A stretch of 64,000 nucleotides of DNA from Pararoseomonas sp. SCSIO 73927. Its GTDB lineage: Bacteria > Pseudomonadota > Alphaproteobacteria > Acetobacterales > Acetobacteraceae. A program made the translations under genes and the position numbers. Where the stretch lies: the NCBI RefSeq assembly GCF_037040815.1, contig NZ_CP146232.1, positions 1,854,501 to 1,918,500 on the forward strand, in the 5' to 3' direction. Shown one piece after another: positions 25,433 through 34,283 of the stretch. The notes beneath the pieces are model-generated. The model ran no database searches and was not told where the DNA came from. It worked only from the letters and a program-made list of their open reading frames with translations. Positions within the stretch are counted from its first letter, which is position 1, and each line of letters starts with the position of its first letter.

Positions 25433-27030
25433 GCGGCGCCGCGATGACGGCCGGCGACGGCTTCGGCCCCGCCCTCGCCGCCGCGCTGCTGGGGGCCGAC
25501 CGGGCGCCGGCCGCCCCCGGCGCCCCGCACGGCACGGCGCCCGACCTGGCGCTCGACCCGGACCTGGCGGGCAATCCCGGCGGCGCCCTGCTCGCGCGGC
25601 TGGCCGTGGCGGGCGCGCGGCACCTGGCCGGCGCGGGGCTGACGGCCGAGGCCCTCACCACCTTCCCGCCCGGGGCGGCCAGGGAGGGCCGGGCCTGCCC
25701 GCCCGCCGCCGCCGCGCGGCTGGCGCTGCTGCTCTCCGGCGGGCCCTCGGCGGAGATGCGGCTGCGCGAGTGGTGCGCACTGGCCGGCGCGGCGGGGGTG
25801 AGCGCGCCGGCCTGGCTGCTGCCCGCCCTGGCCCCGCTGCGCGAGAAGGCGCCCGAGCTGGTCCACCCGGTCGCCGGCGCCGGCCTCGACTGGCTCGCCC
25901 AGGTCGAGGCCGGGGCGGGGGCGCCGCCCCCAAGGGCCCGGGAGGCCGCGGACTGGACGGAGGGCACCCCGGCCGAGCGCCGCGCGGCCTTCGCCGCCTT
26001 CCGCGGGCGCGACCCGGAGGCCGCCCGCGCCGCCCTGCAGGCCGGGTTCAAGGCCGAGAGGGCCGAGATGCGGCAGCACCTTGTGGAGGCGATGCGCGCC
26101 GGGCTGAATGACTCCGACGAGCCGTTCCTGGAAGCCTGCCTCGACGACCGTGCCCTGGGGGTGCGGTCCGCCGCGCAGCGCCTGCTGGCCCGGCTGCCGC
26201 GCTCGCGCTTCGCGGACCGCATGGCGGCGCGAGTGGCGGCGGCGCTGGTGGTGGAGAGCCGCAAGCGCTTCCTGCTCGGCACGCAGCACGCGCTGACGGT
26301 GGCCCTGCCCGAGGAATCGCCGGAGCTGGCGCGGGACGGCGTGGCGCCGAGGAGCTGGGAGCGCGACACCGGCCGCCGGGCCGGGCTGCTGCGCGATATC
26401 CTGGCCGCCGCCCCGCTGCGCGCCCTGTCCGCGCACCCGCCGCGCCTCCTGATCGAGCTGGCGCTGCGGAGCGACTTCCCCCTCTCCATCCTGGAGGGGC
26501 TGATGGCGGCGATGCGGCGCGAGGACGACCATGCCTGGGCCCGCGAGCTGGCGGCCGTGCTGGGCGAGGCCGCCGCCGGGCGCCTTCCCGACGTGAAGGA
26601 CCCGAAGCCGATGCCGGGCCTCTGGGCCCGCGCCGCCGCGGCGCTGCCGGCGGAGGAGTGGGAGCGGCTGGTGCAGGAGTCGTTCCGCACGCGCGGGGCG
26701 GAGGCGGTGATCACGCTACTCGGCAACGCGCCGCACGCCTTCTCGGAAGGCTTCTCCGAGGCGCTGATCCGCTGGTTCTCCGCGACCCTGCGGGCCACGC
26801 GCGCGGGGCGGCAGGCGCTGGTGAAGTCCTGGGCGATCGGCCGGTCCAGCCAGGCCTGCGCGCCCTCGGAGCGGACCGCCGCCGCGGCCGCCGCCCTGCT
26901 GGAAGACCTGCCGGCCGAGAGCGCCGATCAGACGGAGCAGCAGCTGCGCAACCAGGCGACCGGCCTGGCCGAGGTGCTGGCGCTGCGCCTGGCCATGCGC
27001 CGGGAATTCGGGACAGGGGAGAGGGACTGA
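25429..27030 (+). CDS. DUF5691-like helical repeat protein
   Basis: A 533-residue protein without catalytic motifs. It is mostly alpha-helical, and the stretch FLEACLDDRALGVRSAAQRLLARLP (about 230-255) has HEAT-repeat character; further helical pairs run through 300-520. By order and sequence style it corresponds to the DUF5691 family seen next to MoxR/vWA genes (family name from memory). ATG 25429 makes a 4-base overlap with the SWIM gene; ATG 25444 is an alternative. Probably a scaffold linking target and ATPase. Confidence 0.75.
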   Translation: MSGAAMTAGDGFGPALAAALLGADRAPAAPGAPHGTAPDLALDPDLAGNPGGALLARLAVAGARHLAGAGLTAEALTTFPPGAAREGRACPPAAAARLALLLSGGPSAEMRLREWCALAGAAGVSAPAWLLPALAPLREKAPELVHPVAGAGLDWLAQVEAGAGAPPPRAREAADWTEGTPAERRAAFAAFRGRDPEAARAALQAGFKAERAEMRQHLVEAMRAGLNDSDEPFLEACLDDRALGVRSAAQRLLARLPRSRFADRMAARVAAALVVESRKRFLLGTQHALTVALPEESPELARDGVAPRSWERDTGRRAGLLRDILAAAPLRALSAHPPRLLIELALRSDFPLSILEGLMAAMRREDDHAWARELAAVLGEAAAGRLPDVKDPKPMPGLWARAAAALPAEEWERLVQESFRTRGAEAVITLLGNAPHAFSEGFSEALIRWFSATLRATRAGRQALVKSWAIGRSSQACAPSERTAAAAAALLEDLPAESADQTEQQLRNQATGLAEVLALRLAMRREFGTGERD

Positions 27031-27033
27031 GCC

Positions 27034-28134
27034 ATGACGCAGACAGATGGGAACGGGGCCTCCTCCATCCGCCCCGCCGCGGAGCACGCCTTCGCCGCCG
27101 AGCTCGAGGCCCTGCGCGCCGCCGACACGCGCTCGCGCCCGCCGAACTGGAACCTCTCGCCCCAGGCCGTGGTGACCTACCTGATGGGCGGGCGGCTGGA
27201 GAGCGGCGCGGAGATCACGCCGAAATACATCGGCGACCGCCGCCTGATGGAGGTGGCGGTGGCGACGCTGGCCACCGACCGCGCGCTGCTGCTGCTGGGC
27301 GTGCCCGGCACCGCGAAGAGCTGGGTGAGCGAGCATCTGGCCGCCGCCATCTCCGGCAACTCCCGCCTGATCGTGCAGGGCACCGCGGGCACGAGCGAGG
27401 AGGCGATCCGCTACGGCTGGAACTACGCCCTGCTGCTGGCGAAGGGGCCGAGCCGGGAGGCGGTGGTCGCCTCCCCCGTGATGCGCGCCATGCAGGAGGG
27501 GCGGATCGGGCGCGTGGAGGAGCTGACGCGCATCCCGTCGGAGACGCAGGACAGCTTCATCACCGTGCTGTCGGAGAAGACGCTGCCGATCCCCGAGCTG
27601 AACGACGAGATCCCGGCCGCGCGCGGCTTCAACCTCATCGCCACCGCCAACAACCGCGACCGCGGCGTGAACGAGCTGTCCAGCGCGCTGAAGCGCCGCT
27701 TCAACACGGTGGTGCTGCCGCCGCCGGCCACGATCGAGGCGGAGATCGCCATCGTGGAGACGCGCGTGGCCGCTCTCGGCCGCGCCTTCGAGATCCCGGC
27801 GGAGCCGCCGGGCGCCGAGCAGATCCGCCGCGTGGTGACGATCTTCCGCGAGCTTCGGATGGGCGTGACGGAGGACGGCAAGTCGAAGGTGAAGCAGCCC
27901 TCCGGCACCCTCTCCACGGCGGAGGCGATCAGCGTGGTCGGCAACGGGCTCGCGCTGGCCGCGCATTTCGGCGATGGCCGGCTCTCGGCGCGCGACCTCG
28001 TCTCCGGCATCGCGGGCGCCGTGGTGAAGGACCCCGTGCAGGACGCGATCGTGTGGCGGGAATACCTGGAGACGGTGGTGAAGGAGCGGGACGGGTGGAA
28101 GGACCTCTACCGCGCCGCCCGCGAGAGCGCCTGA
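27034..28134 (+). CDS. MoxR-type AAA+ ATPase
   Basis: A 366-residue AAA+ protein. Walker A is GVPGTAKS with Lys95. The Walker B position reads GRVEELTRIPSETQ, with Glu in place of the usual Asp before the catalytic Glu. Sensor 1 is LIATANNRDRG and the arginine-finger region is SALKRRF. MoxR-family ATPases form hexamers that remodel client proteins with a vWA partner, encoded here two genes later. Only 3 bases separate it from the DUF5691-like gene. The N-terminal 60 residues (LSPQAVVTYLMGGRLESGAEITPKYIG) are typical of this cassette rather than of MoxR in general (inference). Confidence 0.9.
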   Translation: MTQTDGNGASSIRPAAEHAFAAELEALRAADTRSRPPNWNLSPQAVVTYLMGGRLESGAEITPKYIGDRRLMEVAVATLATDRALLLLGVPGTAKSWVSEHLAAAISGNSRLIVQGTAGTSEEAIRYGWNYALLLAKGPSREAVVASPVMRAMQEGRIGRVEELTRIPSETQDSFITVLSEKTLPIPELNDEIPAARGFNLIATANNRDRGVNELSSALKRRFNTVVLPPPATIEAEIAIVETRVAALGRAFEIPAEPPGAEQIRRVVTIFRELRMGVTEDGKSKVKQPSGTLSTAEAISVVGNGLALAAHFGDGRLSARDLVSGIAGAVVKDPVQDAIVWREYLETVVKERDGWKDLYRAARESA

Positions 28135-28144
28135 GCCCGCGCCG

Positions 28145-30508
28145 GTGCCGGATATCCGCCTCTTCGGCATCCGCCACCACGGGCCGGGATCGGCGCGCAG
28201 CCTGCGCGCGGCGCTGGAGGCGTACCAACCGGATCTCGTGCTGATCGAGGGGCCGCCGGACGCGGAGGACCTCCTCCCGCTCGCGGCGCACGCGGCGATG
28301 GCGCCGCCCGTCGCGCTCTTCGTCTATCGGCCGGACCGGCCGCGCGACTGCGCCTTCTTCCCCTTCGCGGATTTCTCGCCGGAATGGGTGGCGATCCGCC
28401 ATGCGCTGGCGGCCGCCGTGCCGGTGCGTCTGATCGACCTGCCGCAGGCCGTGCAGCTGGCGGACGGGTTCGGTGCGCCGGAGGAAGCCGCCCCGGATGG
28501 CGGGGAGGAGCCCGCGGAGCCACCGCCCCCGCTGGACGGCGACGCGGGCAACGCCCCGGTTGCAGAGGCGGGTTCCGGCCCTGGCGAGGCCCCGGCGGCG
28601 GCGACGCCGGAGGCGATCCGGCGCGACCCCTTCGGCGAGCTGGCCGGGGCCGCGGGCTACCCGGACGGCGAGCGCTGGTGGGACGCGCTGGTGGAGAGCC
28701 GCGCGGGCGAGGACGGCGACGTCTTCGCCGCCATCGCGGAGGCCATGGGCGCGCTGCGCGAGGCGGCCGACGCGCGGCCCGACGACGATTTCCGCGAGAG
28801 GGCGCGCGAGGCGACGATGCGCGCCGGCATCCGCCGCGCCGCGAAGGAGGGCTTCGCGCGGGTCGCGGTGGTCTGCGGCGCCTGGCACGTCCCCGCCCTG
28901 GCCCGGCACGACGCGCGCGGGCAGGCGGCCGCGGACAACGCCATGCTGAAGGGCCTGCCGAAGGTGAAGGTCGCGGCCGGCTGGGTGCCCTGGTCCTACG
29001 AGCGGCTGGCCCTGGCCAGCGGCTACCGCGCCGGCGTGCTCTCCCCGGAATGGTACGACACGCTGTGGCACCACGAGGGCCGGGTGGCCGCCCGCTGGCT
29101 GGCCCGCGCCGCCGCCCTGCTGCGGGCAGAGGACCTGGACGCCTCCCCCGCCTCAGTGATCGAGGCGGCGCGGCTGGCCGAGGCGCTGGCCGGCTTCCGC
29201 GGCCGCGCGCGCCCATCCCTGGAGGACCTGGACGAGGCGGCGCGGGCCACGCTGTGCTTCGCGGACGAGGCGCCGATGGCGCTGATCCGCCGCAAGCTGG
29301 CGATCGGGGAGCGCCTGGGCGCCACGCCGCCGGAAGCCCCCTCCACCCCCGTGGAGGCGGATTTCGCCGCGCAGTGCAAGCGCCTGCGCCTGAAGCCCGG
29401 CGGGGATGCCGGGGAACTGGTGCTGGACCTGCGGAAGGAGACGGACCTCGCCCGCAGCCACTTCCTCAACCGCCTGGCGCTGATCGGCATTCCCTGGGGT
29501 GTAAGGCGGGAGGCGCGCGGGCGCGGCACCTTCAAGGAGGGCTGGTTCCTCTCCTGGCAGCCGGACTGGGTGGTGGAGCTGGTCGCGGCCTCCGTCGATG
29601 GCGGCACGGTGGCGGAGGCGGCGGCGGGCCGCGTGCGCGCGAAGGCGCGCGGGGCGGGAAGCGTGGCGCAGCTGGCCGGGCTGATCGGCACCCTGCTGGA
29701 CGCCGACCTGGCCGATGCGGGCGCGGAGGTGATCCGCGCCGTCGACGACCGCGCCGCCGTCTCGGCCGATGTCTTCGACCTGATGGACGCGATGCCGCCG
29801 CTGGCGGAGCTGGCCCGCTACGGCTCCGTCCGCTCCTCGGACACGGCGCCGGTGCTGGCGGTGCTGCGCGGGCTGATGCCGCGCGTGGCAGCCGGGCTGG
29901 TGGCGGCCTGCCAGAGCCTGGACGACGACGCGGCGGCGGCAGCGACGAGGCGCGTCGTCGGCGTCTCCTCCGCCGTGGCGCTGCTGGAGGACGCGGCGCT
30001 GAAGGCGCCCTGGACGGAGGCGCTGCGCACGCTGGCGGACCAGGAGCACGTGCATGGCCGCCTCGTCGGCCGCGCCGTGCGCCTGCTCTTCGACGACGGC
30101 GCGATTCCCGTGGAGGAGGCGGGCGGCCGGCTCCGCCGCGCCCTTTCCCCCGCCGCCGGCGCCCCTGCCGGAGCGGCCTGGATCGAGGGCTTCCTGGAGA
30201 GCAGCGGCACGGCGCTGCTGCACGGCCAGGGGTTGCTGGCCGTGGTGGACGAGTGGCTGGGCGGGCTGGAGGAGGGCGTCTTCGTCGAGCTGCTGCCCCT
30301 GGTGCGCCGCACCTTCGCGACGATCGCGGCCGGGGAGCGCCGGATGATCGGCGAGGCGCTGCGCCGCCCCGGCGGCCCCGCCGCGATCGACGCGCCGCCC
30401 GGCCACGTCTTCGACGCGGCGCGCGCGGCGAAGGTGATGCCCATCCTCGAGCTCCTTTTCGGGCCCGCGCCCAGGACCGTGCCCGCAGCCACGGAGGACG
30501 CGCCATGA
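28145..30508 (+). CDS. DUF5682-like protein with TraB/TIKI-like N-terminal domain
   Basis: A 787-residue protein beginning at GTG 28145, 10 bases after the ATPase. The N-terminal domain (about 1-260) shows FGIRHHGPGSA (His11/His12), DLVLIEGPPD (Glu35) and VAVVCGAWHVPAL (His248). The same order of a His motif, a Glu after a hydrophobic strand and a late GxxH occurs in the TraB/PrgY/TIKI/EreA superfamily of putative metal-dependent hydrolases, so enzymatic activity is plausible. Residues 80-130 hold FFPFADFSPEWVAI and RLIDLPQ. The C-terminal 500 residues are helical with no named domain. It could be the effector of the cassette. Stop overlaps the vWA start. Confidence 0.8.
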   Translation: MPDIRLFGIRHHGPGSARSLRAALEAYQPDLVLIEGPPDAEDLLPLAAHAAMAPPVALFVYRPDRPRDCAFFPFADFSPEWVAIRHALAAAVPVRLIDLPQAVQLADGFGAPEEAAPDGGEEPAEPPPPLDGDAGNAPVAEAGSGPGEAPAAATPEAIRRDPFGELAGAAGYPDGERWWDALVESRAGEDGDVFAAIAEAMGALREAADARPDDDFRERAREATMRAGIRRAAKEGFARVAVVCGAWHVPALARHDARGQAAADNAMLKGLPKVKVAAGWVPWSYERLALASGYRAGVLSPEWYDTLWHHEGRVAARWLARAAALLRAEDLDASPASVIEAARLAEALAGFRGRARPSLEDLDEAARATLCFADEAPMALIRRKLAIGERLGATPPEAPSTPVEADFAAQCKRLRLKPGGDAGELVLDLRKETDLARSHFLNRLALIGIPWGVRREARGRGTFKEGWFLSWQPDWVVELVAASVDGGTVAEAAAGRVRAKARGAGSVAQLAGLIGTLLDADLADAGAEVIRAVDDRAAVSADVFDLMDAMPPLAELARYGSVRSSDTAPVLAVLRGLMPRVAAGLVAACQSLDDDAAAAATRRVVGVSSAVALLEDAALKAPWTEALRTLADQEHVHGRLVGRAVRLLFDDGAIPVEEAGGRLRRALSPAAGAPAGAAWIEGFLESSGTALLHGQGLLAVVDEWLGGLEEGVFVELLPLVRRTFATIAAGERRMIGEALRRPGGPAAIDAPPGHVFDAARAAKVMPILELLFGPAPRTVPAATEDAP

Positions 30509-31671
30509 GTGCGGAGGAGGAGCGCCTGCGCCGCTGGCGCCTGGTGCTCGGCGGCGGCGCCGCGGACGGCACGGGGTTCTCCCTCGCCGAGGCCGACCGC
30601 CGGATGGATGGCGCGCTGGGCGCCCTCTACGATTCCGACCGCAAGGGCGGGCTCGGTGCCTCCGCGCCCTCCGTGCCGCGCTGGCTCGGCGACATCCGCG
30701 ACTACTTCCCGGCATCGGTCGTGCAGGTGATGCAGCGCGACGCCTTCGAGCGGCTGGACCTGAAGCGCATGCTGTCCGAGCCGGAGATGCTGGAGGCGGT
30801 GGTGCCGGACGTCTCCCTCGTCTCCACCCTCATCTCCATGCGCGGCCTGCTCGGCGGCCGCACGAAGGAGACGGCGCGGCTGGTGGTGCGCAAGGTGGTG
30901 GAGGCGCTGCTGCAGAAGCTGGAGGAGCCGATGCGGCAGGCGGTGAAGGGGGCGATCGACCGCGCCACGATCAACCGCCGCCCGCGCCACGCGGAGATCG
31001 ACTGGAACCGCACCATCCGCGCCAACCTCCGCCACTACCAGGCGGAGTACCGCACGATCATCCCGGAGACGCGGATCGGCCACGGGCGCCGCAGCCGCGG
31101 CAGCCTGAAGGACGTGATCCTCTGCATTGACCAGTCCGGGTCGATGGCGAACTCCGTCGTTTATTCCAGCATCTTCGGCGCGGTGATGGCCTCGCTGCCC
31201 GCCGTCTCCACCCGCCTCGTGGTCTTCGACACGGAGGTGGTGGACCTGACCGACGAGATGGACGACCCCGTGGAGGTGCTGTTCTCCGTGCAGCTCGGCG
31301 GCGGCACGGACATCAACCGCGCGGTGGGGTACTGCGAATCCCGCATCACCCGGCCGGAGGACACGGTGCTGGTGCTGATCTCTGACCTCTACGAGGGCGG
31401 GGTGGAGGCGGGGCTGCTTACCCGGGCGCAGCGCCTCGTCGGCGCGGGCGTGCAGGTGGTGGCGCTGCTGGCCCTCTCCGACGAGGGCGCGCCGTCCTAC
31501 GACCGCGGCCTCGCCGCGCGCCTGGCCGCCCTCGGCGTGCCCGCCTTCGCCTGCACGCCGGACCTGTTCCCGGACATGATGGCGGCGGCGATCCGCAAGA
31601 CGGACCTGAATGCCTGGGCGGCGGCGTCCGGCATCGCGGCCGTGCCGGCGGCCGGGGGCGATCCCGCGTGA
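30505..31671 (+). CDS. vWA-domain protein (MoxR partner)
   Basis: A 388-residue protein with a helical N-terminal half (about 1-200) and a von Willebrand factor A domain (about 200-370). The MIDAS is complete: ILCIDQSGSM (Asp209), GGGTDI and LISDLYEGG. vWA proteins of this type bind clients or the MoxR hexamer through a metal ion. ATG 30505 overlaps the DUF5682-like stop (ATGA), and its TGA overlaps the next start (TGATG), showing tight stoichiometric control. Confidence 0.9.
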   Translation: MSAEEERLRRWRLVLGGGAADGTGFSLAEADRRMDGALGALYDSDRKGGLGASAPSVPRWLGDIRDYFPASVVQVMQRDAFERLDLKRMLSEPEMLEAVVPDVSLVSTLISMRGLLGGRTKETARLVVRKVVEALLQKLEEPMRQAVKGAIDRATINRRPRHAEIDWNRTIRANLRHYQAEYRTIIPETRIGHGRRSRGSLKDVILCIDQSGSMANSVVYSSIFGAVMASLPAVSTRLVVFDTEVVDLTDEMDDPVEVLFSVQLGGGTDINRAVGYCESRITRPEDTVLVLISDLYEGGVEAGLLTRAQRLVGAGVQVVALLALSDEGAPSYDRGLAARLAALGVPAFACTPDLFPDMMAAAIRKTDLNAWAAASGIAAVPAAGGDPA

Positions 31672-32249
31672 TGCCTGCTCCCACGACGCCCGACGAGGTT
31701 TGCGCGCTGCTGTCGCGCTTTGGCGCGCTCCGCCCGCAGCCCGCCTCGGACTGGAACGGGGAGGGCGCCCTGCCACCCGAACTCGCCCGCCTCTACGCCG
31801 AGGTCGGGCCCATGGGTGAGGCGGGCGCGCTCCTGATCCCGCATTACGGCAACGAGATCCGCATTCCCTCGCTCTCTGCCCTCTGGGCCCTGCAGGAGGG
31901 CTATCGCTGGAATGGCCGGGACGGCCGGCGCCTGCCGGACTGGCCGGACCACTGGCTCGTCGTCGCGGAGCAGGGTGGCGACCCCTTCATCCTCGACCGC
32001 GAGGGCGGGGCGGTGCTGCACGCCCGCCATGGCGAGGGCGCCTGGAACCCCGCGCCGCTCTTCCCCGGCATCCTCGCCGCCATCGCCGCGCTCGGCACCT
32101 TCGGCGCGCTGCACGAGGAGGCGGGAGAGGATCTCCTGGATGAGAGTTTCGAGCCGAGGCCCGCCTGGCGCGCCGAGCTCCTCGCGCGGCTGGGCCGGTT
32201 CCTGGGTCCGGAAGGGGCGGCGCGCGCGGCGGAGCGGTTGGAATGGTAG
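31671..32249 (+). CDS. SMI1/KNR4 (SUKH)-like protein
   Basis: A 192-residue protein with a SUKH-like pattern: LPPELARLYAEVGPMGEAGALLIPHYG (about 27-55) and WLVVAEQGGDPFILDREGGAVLHARHGEGAW (about 98-128). SUKH proteins often act as immunity proteins to toxins or as regulatory binding modules. TGATG overlap with the vWA gene makes it the sixth cassette gene. The GTG at 31668 is an alternative start. In this setting it may restrain the cassette or bind its client (inference). Confidence 0.68.
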   Translation: MPAPTTPDEVCALLSRFGALRPQPASDWNGEGALPPELARLYAEVGPMGEAGALLIPHYGNEIRIPSLSALWALQEGYRWNGRDGRRLPDWPDHWLVVAEQGGDPFILDREGGAVLHARHGEGAWNPAPLFPGILAAIAALGTFGALHEEAGEDLLDESFEPRPAWRAELLARLGRFLGPEGAARAAERLEW

Positions 32250-32477
32250 GGTTCGCCCCGCCTCGCGCTCGCCGCGGCGCCCGTGCTGCTCCTGGCGGGC
32301 GGTCCCGCCGCCGCGGAGACCCGCCGGGCCGCCCTGCAGCCCGAGGTAGAGGGCGAGGCGATGGCCGCCTGCCTGACGTGCCAGGACCACCCCTTTCTGC
32401 GGGACCAGGACCACCTCTGGGCCGCCTGCGTCACCCCTCCGCCGCGTCGCGATTGGCTTCCCTCAGCACGCCGATGA
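32250..32477 (+). pseudogene. Possible start-less fragment of a secreted Cys-containing protein
   Basis: In the same frame right after the SUKH-like stop, 75 codons read like a secretion signal and mature start: PRLALAAAPVLLLAGGPAAAE, then MAACLTCQDHPFLRDQDHLW. There is no ATG; a GTG at 32283 lies inside the hydrophobic core. The 3' part runs into the antisense end of the LysR gene. It looks like the N-terminal relic of a secreted protein, but chance in GC-rich DNA cannot be excluded. Confidence 0.35.
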
Positions 32478-33339
32478 AGGCCTTCAGCGCGGCGGGCACG
32501 TGGCGCCGCCCGGGGTAGTAGAGCATCAGTCCCGGCCCCGGCGGGCACCACTCGTCGAGCACCGTCACGAGCCCTCCGGCGCGCAGCACCTCCCGCGCGA
32601 AGGGTTCCGGCACGTAGGCGATGCCCAGCCCGTCCGCCGCCGCCTGCACCATGAGGTCGTTGTCGTCGAGCGTCAGCGCGCCGGGCGCGTCCACGGCGAT
32701 GCTCGTCCCGTGCCGGCTGAACTCCCACCGGTACCGCTTCCCGCTGGGCAGGCGCTGGCGGATGCAGTCGTGCCGCTCCAGGTCGTCCGGCACCGTCAGG
32801 GGCGGCCGGCCCGCCAGGTAGGCGGGGGAGGCGACCGCGACGAAGCGGACCTCGCCGGCGACGGGTACCGCGATCATGTCCCGCGGCACCGCCTCCGCGA
32901 GGCGCACGCCCGCGTCGAAGCCGCCCTCGACGATGTCGACCAGGCGCCCCTCGGAGACGAGGTCGAGCTCCACGCCCGGGTAGCGCGCCCGGAAGGCCGG
33001 GACCACGCGGCGCAGCAGCCAGCGCGCGCCGCTCCGGTTCGCGTTGATCCGGAGCGGGCCGGCGGGCGCCGCGCCCGTCTCCGTCAGCCCGTCGAGCGCG
33101 GCGTCGAGGTCGCGCAGCACGGGATCGAGCCGCTCGAGGAGGCGCGCCCCCGCCTCGGTGGGCGAGACGCTGCGGGTGGTCCGATGGAGGAGGCGGACGC
33201 CGAGGCGCAGCTCCAGCCCGTTCAGCGCGTGGCTGAGGGCCGAGCGGGAGACGCCGAGCTGATCGGCGGCCTTGCGGAAGCTCCTCTGGCCGGCGACGGC
33301 GGAGAAGGCGGCGAGATCGTTCAGCGTCGGCCGCGGCAC
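32431..33339 (-). CDS. LysR-family transcriptional regulator
   Basis: A 302-residue regulator starting with GTG 33339 behind a GGAGGG ribosome site. Winged helix at residues 4-62 (LNDLAAFSAVAGQRSFRKAADQLGVSRSALSHALNGLE), then a LysR substrate-binding domain (about 90-295), with the CrgA-like IVEGGFDAGVRLAEAVPRDMIAVPV stretch. It is divergent from the SDR gene at 33436, its probable target. The open frame continues far upstream but without coding character. Confidence 0.9.
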   Translation of the reverse strand: MPRPTLNDLAAFSAVAGQRSFRKAADQLGVSRSALSHALNGLELRLGVRLLHRTTRSVSPTEAGARLLERLDPVLRDLDAALDGLTETGAAPAGPLRINANRSGARWLLRRVVPAFRARYPGVELDLVSEGRLVDIVEGGFDAGVRLAEAVPRDMIAVPVAGEVRFVAVASPAYLAGRPPLTVPDDLERHDCIRQRLPSGKRYRWEFSRHGTSIAVDAPGALTLDDNDLMVQAAADGLGIAYVPEPFAREVLRAGGLVTVLDEWCPPGPGLMLYYPGRRHVPAALKAFIGVLREANRDAAEG

Positions 33340-33435
33340 TGGTGAACCCTCCTCACGTCCACATCCGGGATTGGAGAGATTATCGCGCCGCCGCCACGAT
33401 GCCACCTGGGACCGGCAACAGAAGGGATCGGTGGC

Positions 33436-34269
33436 ATGAAGACGTGGTTCGTGACCGGCGCCTCGTCGGGGCTCGGGAAGGTGATGGCGGAGGAGCTGCT
33501 GGCGCGGGGCGACCGCGTCGTCGGCGCCGTGCGGCGGACCGAGGCCTTGGCCGACCTCGAGGGCCGCTACGGCGAGGCCCTCCTGGCCATCCGCCTCGAC
33601 ATGATGGACGCCGCGAGCATCCGCCGGGCGGTGGACGAGGCCGTGCAGCGCTGCGGCCGGATCGACGTCGTGGTGAGCAACGCGGGCTACGGCCTGTTCG
33701 GCGCGGCCGAGGAGCTCTCGGACGCGCAGATCGACCGGCAGATCGCCACGAACCTGACGGGCTCCATCCAGCTGATCCGGGCGGCCATCCCGCCGCTGCG
33801 CCGGCAGGGCGGCGGGCGGATCGTCCAGGTCTCCTCGGAGGGCGGGCAGATCGCCTATCCCGGCTTCGGCCTCTATCACGCCACCAAGTGGGGCATCGAG
33901 GGCTTCGTCGAGGCCGTGGCGCAGGAGGTCGCCCCCTTCGGGATCGACTTCGTCATCGCCGAGCCCGGCCCGACGGCGACCGGCTTCGGGGCGGCGCTCG
34001 ACCGCGCCGAGCCGATGGAGGCCTATGAGCGGACGCCGGCCGGCGAGATCCGCAGGGCCATCCTCGGCGACGGCTTCGCCATCAAGGGCGACGCGGAGCG
34101 CACGGTGCGCGCCATCATCGCCGCCGCGGACGAGGCACGGCCCGCCCTGCGCCTCACCCTCGGCAGCACGGCCTATGAGAGCGTCGGCGCGGCGCTCCGG
34201 CAGCGGCTGGATTCCCTCCACGCCCAGCGGGACGTCGCCTTCTCCGCCGATCGGCCGGACGCGGCCTGA
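33436..34269 (+). CDS. Short-chain dehydrogenase/reductase
   Basis: A 277-residue SDR with TGASSGLG at the very N-terminus (residues 7-14), VVSNAGYGLFG, SSEGG and catalytic YHATK. The C-terminal 100 residues (PGPTATGFGAALDRAEPM) match the oxidoreductase subgroup often regulated by a divergent LysR protein. Substrate unknown. The lipocalin-like gene starts 14 bases downstream. Confidence 0.9.
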   Translation: MKTWFVTGASSGLGKVMAEELLARGDRVVGAVRRTEALADLEGRYGEALLAIRLDMMDAASIRRAVDEAVQRCGRIDVVVSNAGYGLFGAAEELSDAQIDRQIATNLTGSIQLIRAAIPPLRRQGGGRIVQVSSEGGQIAYPGFGLYHATKWGIEGFVEAVAQEVAPFGIDFVIAEPGPTATGFGAALDRAEPMEAYERTPAGEIRRAILGDGFAIKGDAERTVRAIIAAADEARPALRLTLGSTAYESVGAALRQRLDSLHAQRDVAFSADRPDAA

Positions 34270-34283
34270 AGGAGCCATCGCCC

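Noticed and set aside
24999..26798. Minus-strand 599-codon frame inside the cassette
   Set aside because: It is Ser/Arg/Ala low-complexity antisense of the SWIM and helical-repeat genes, which are supported by overlaps and motifs.
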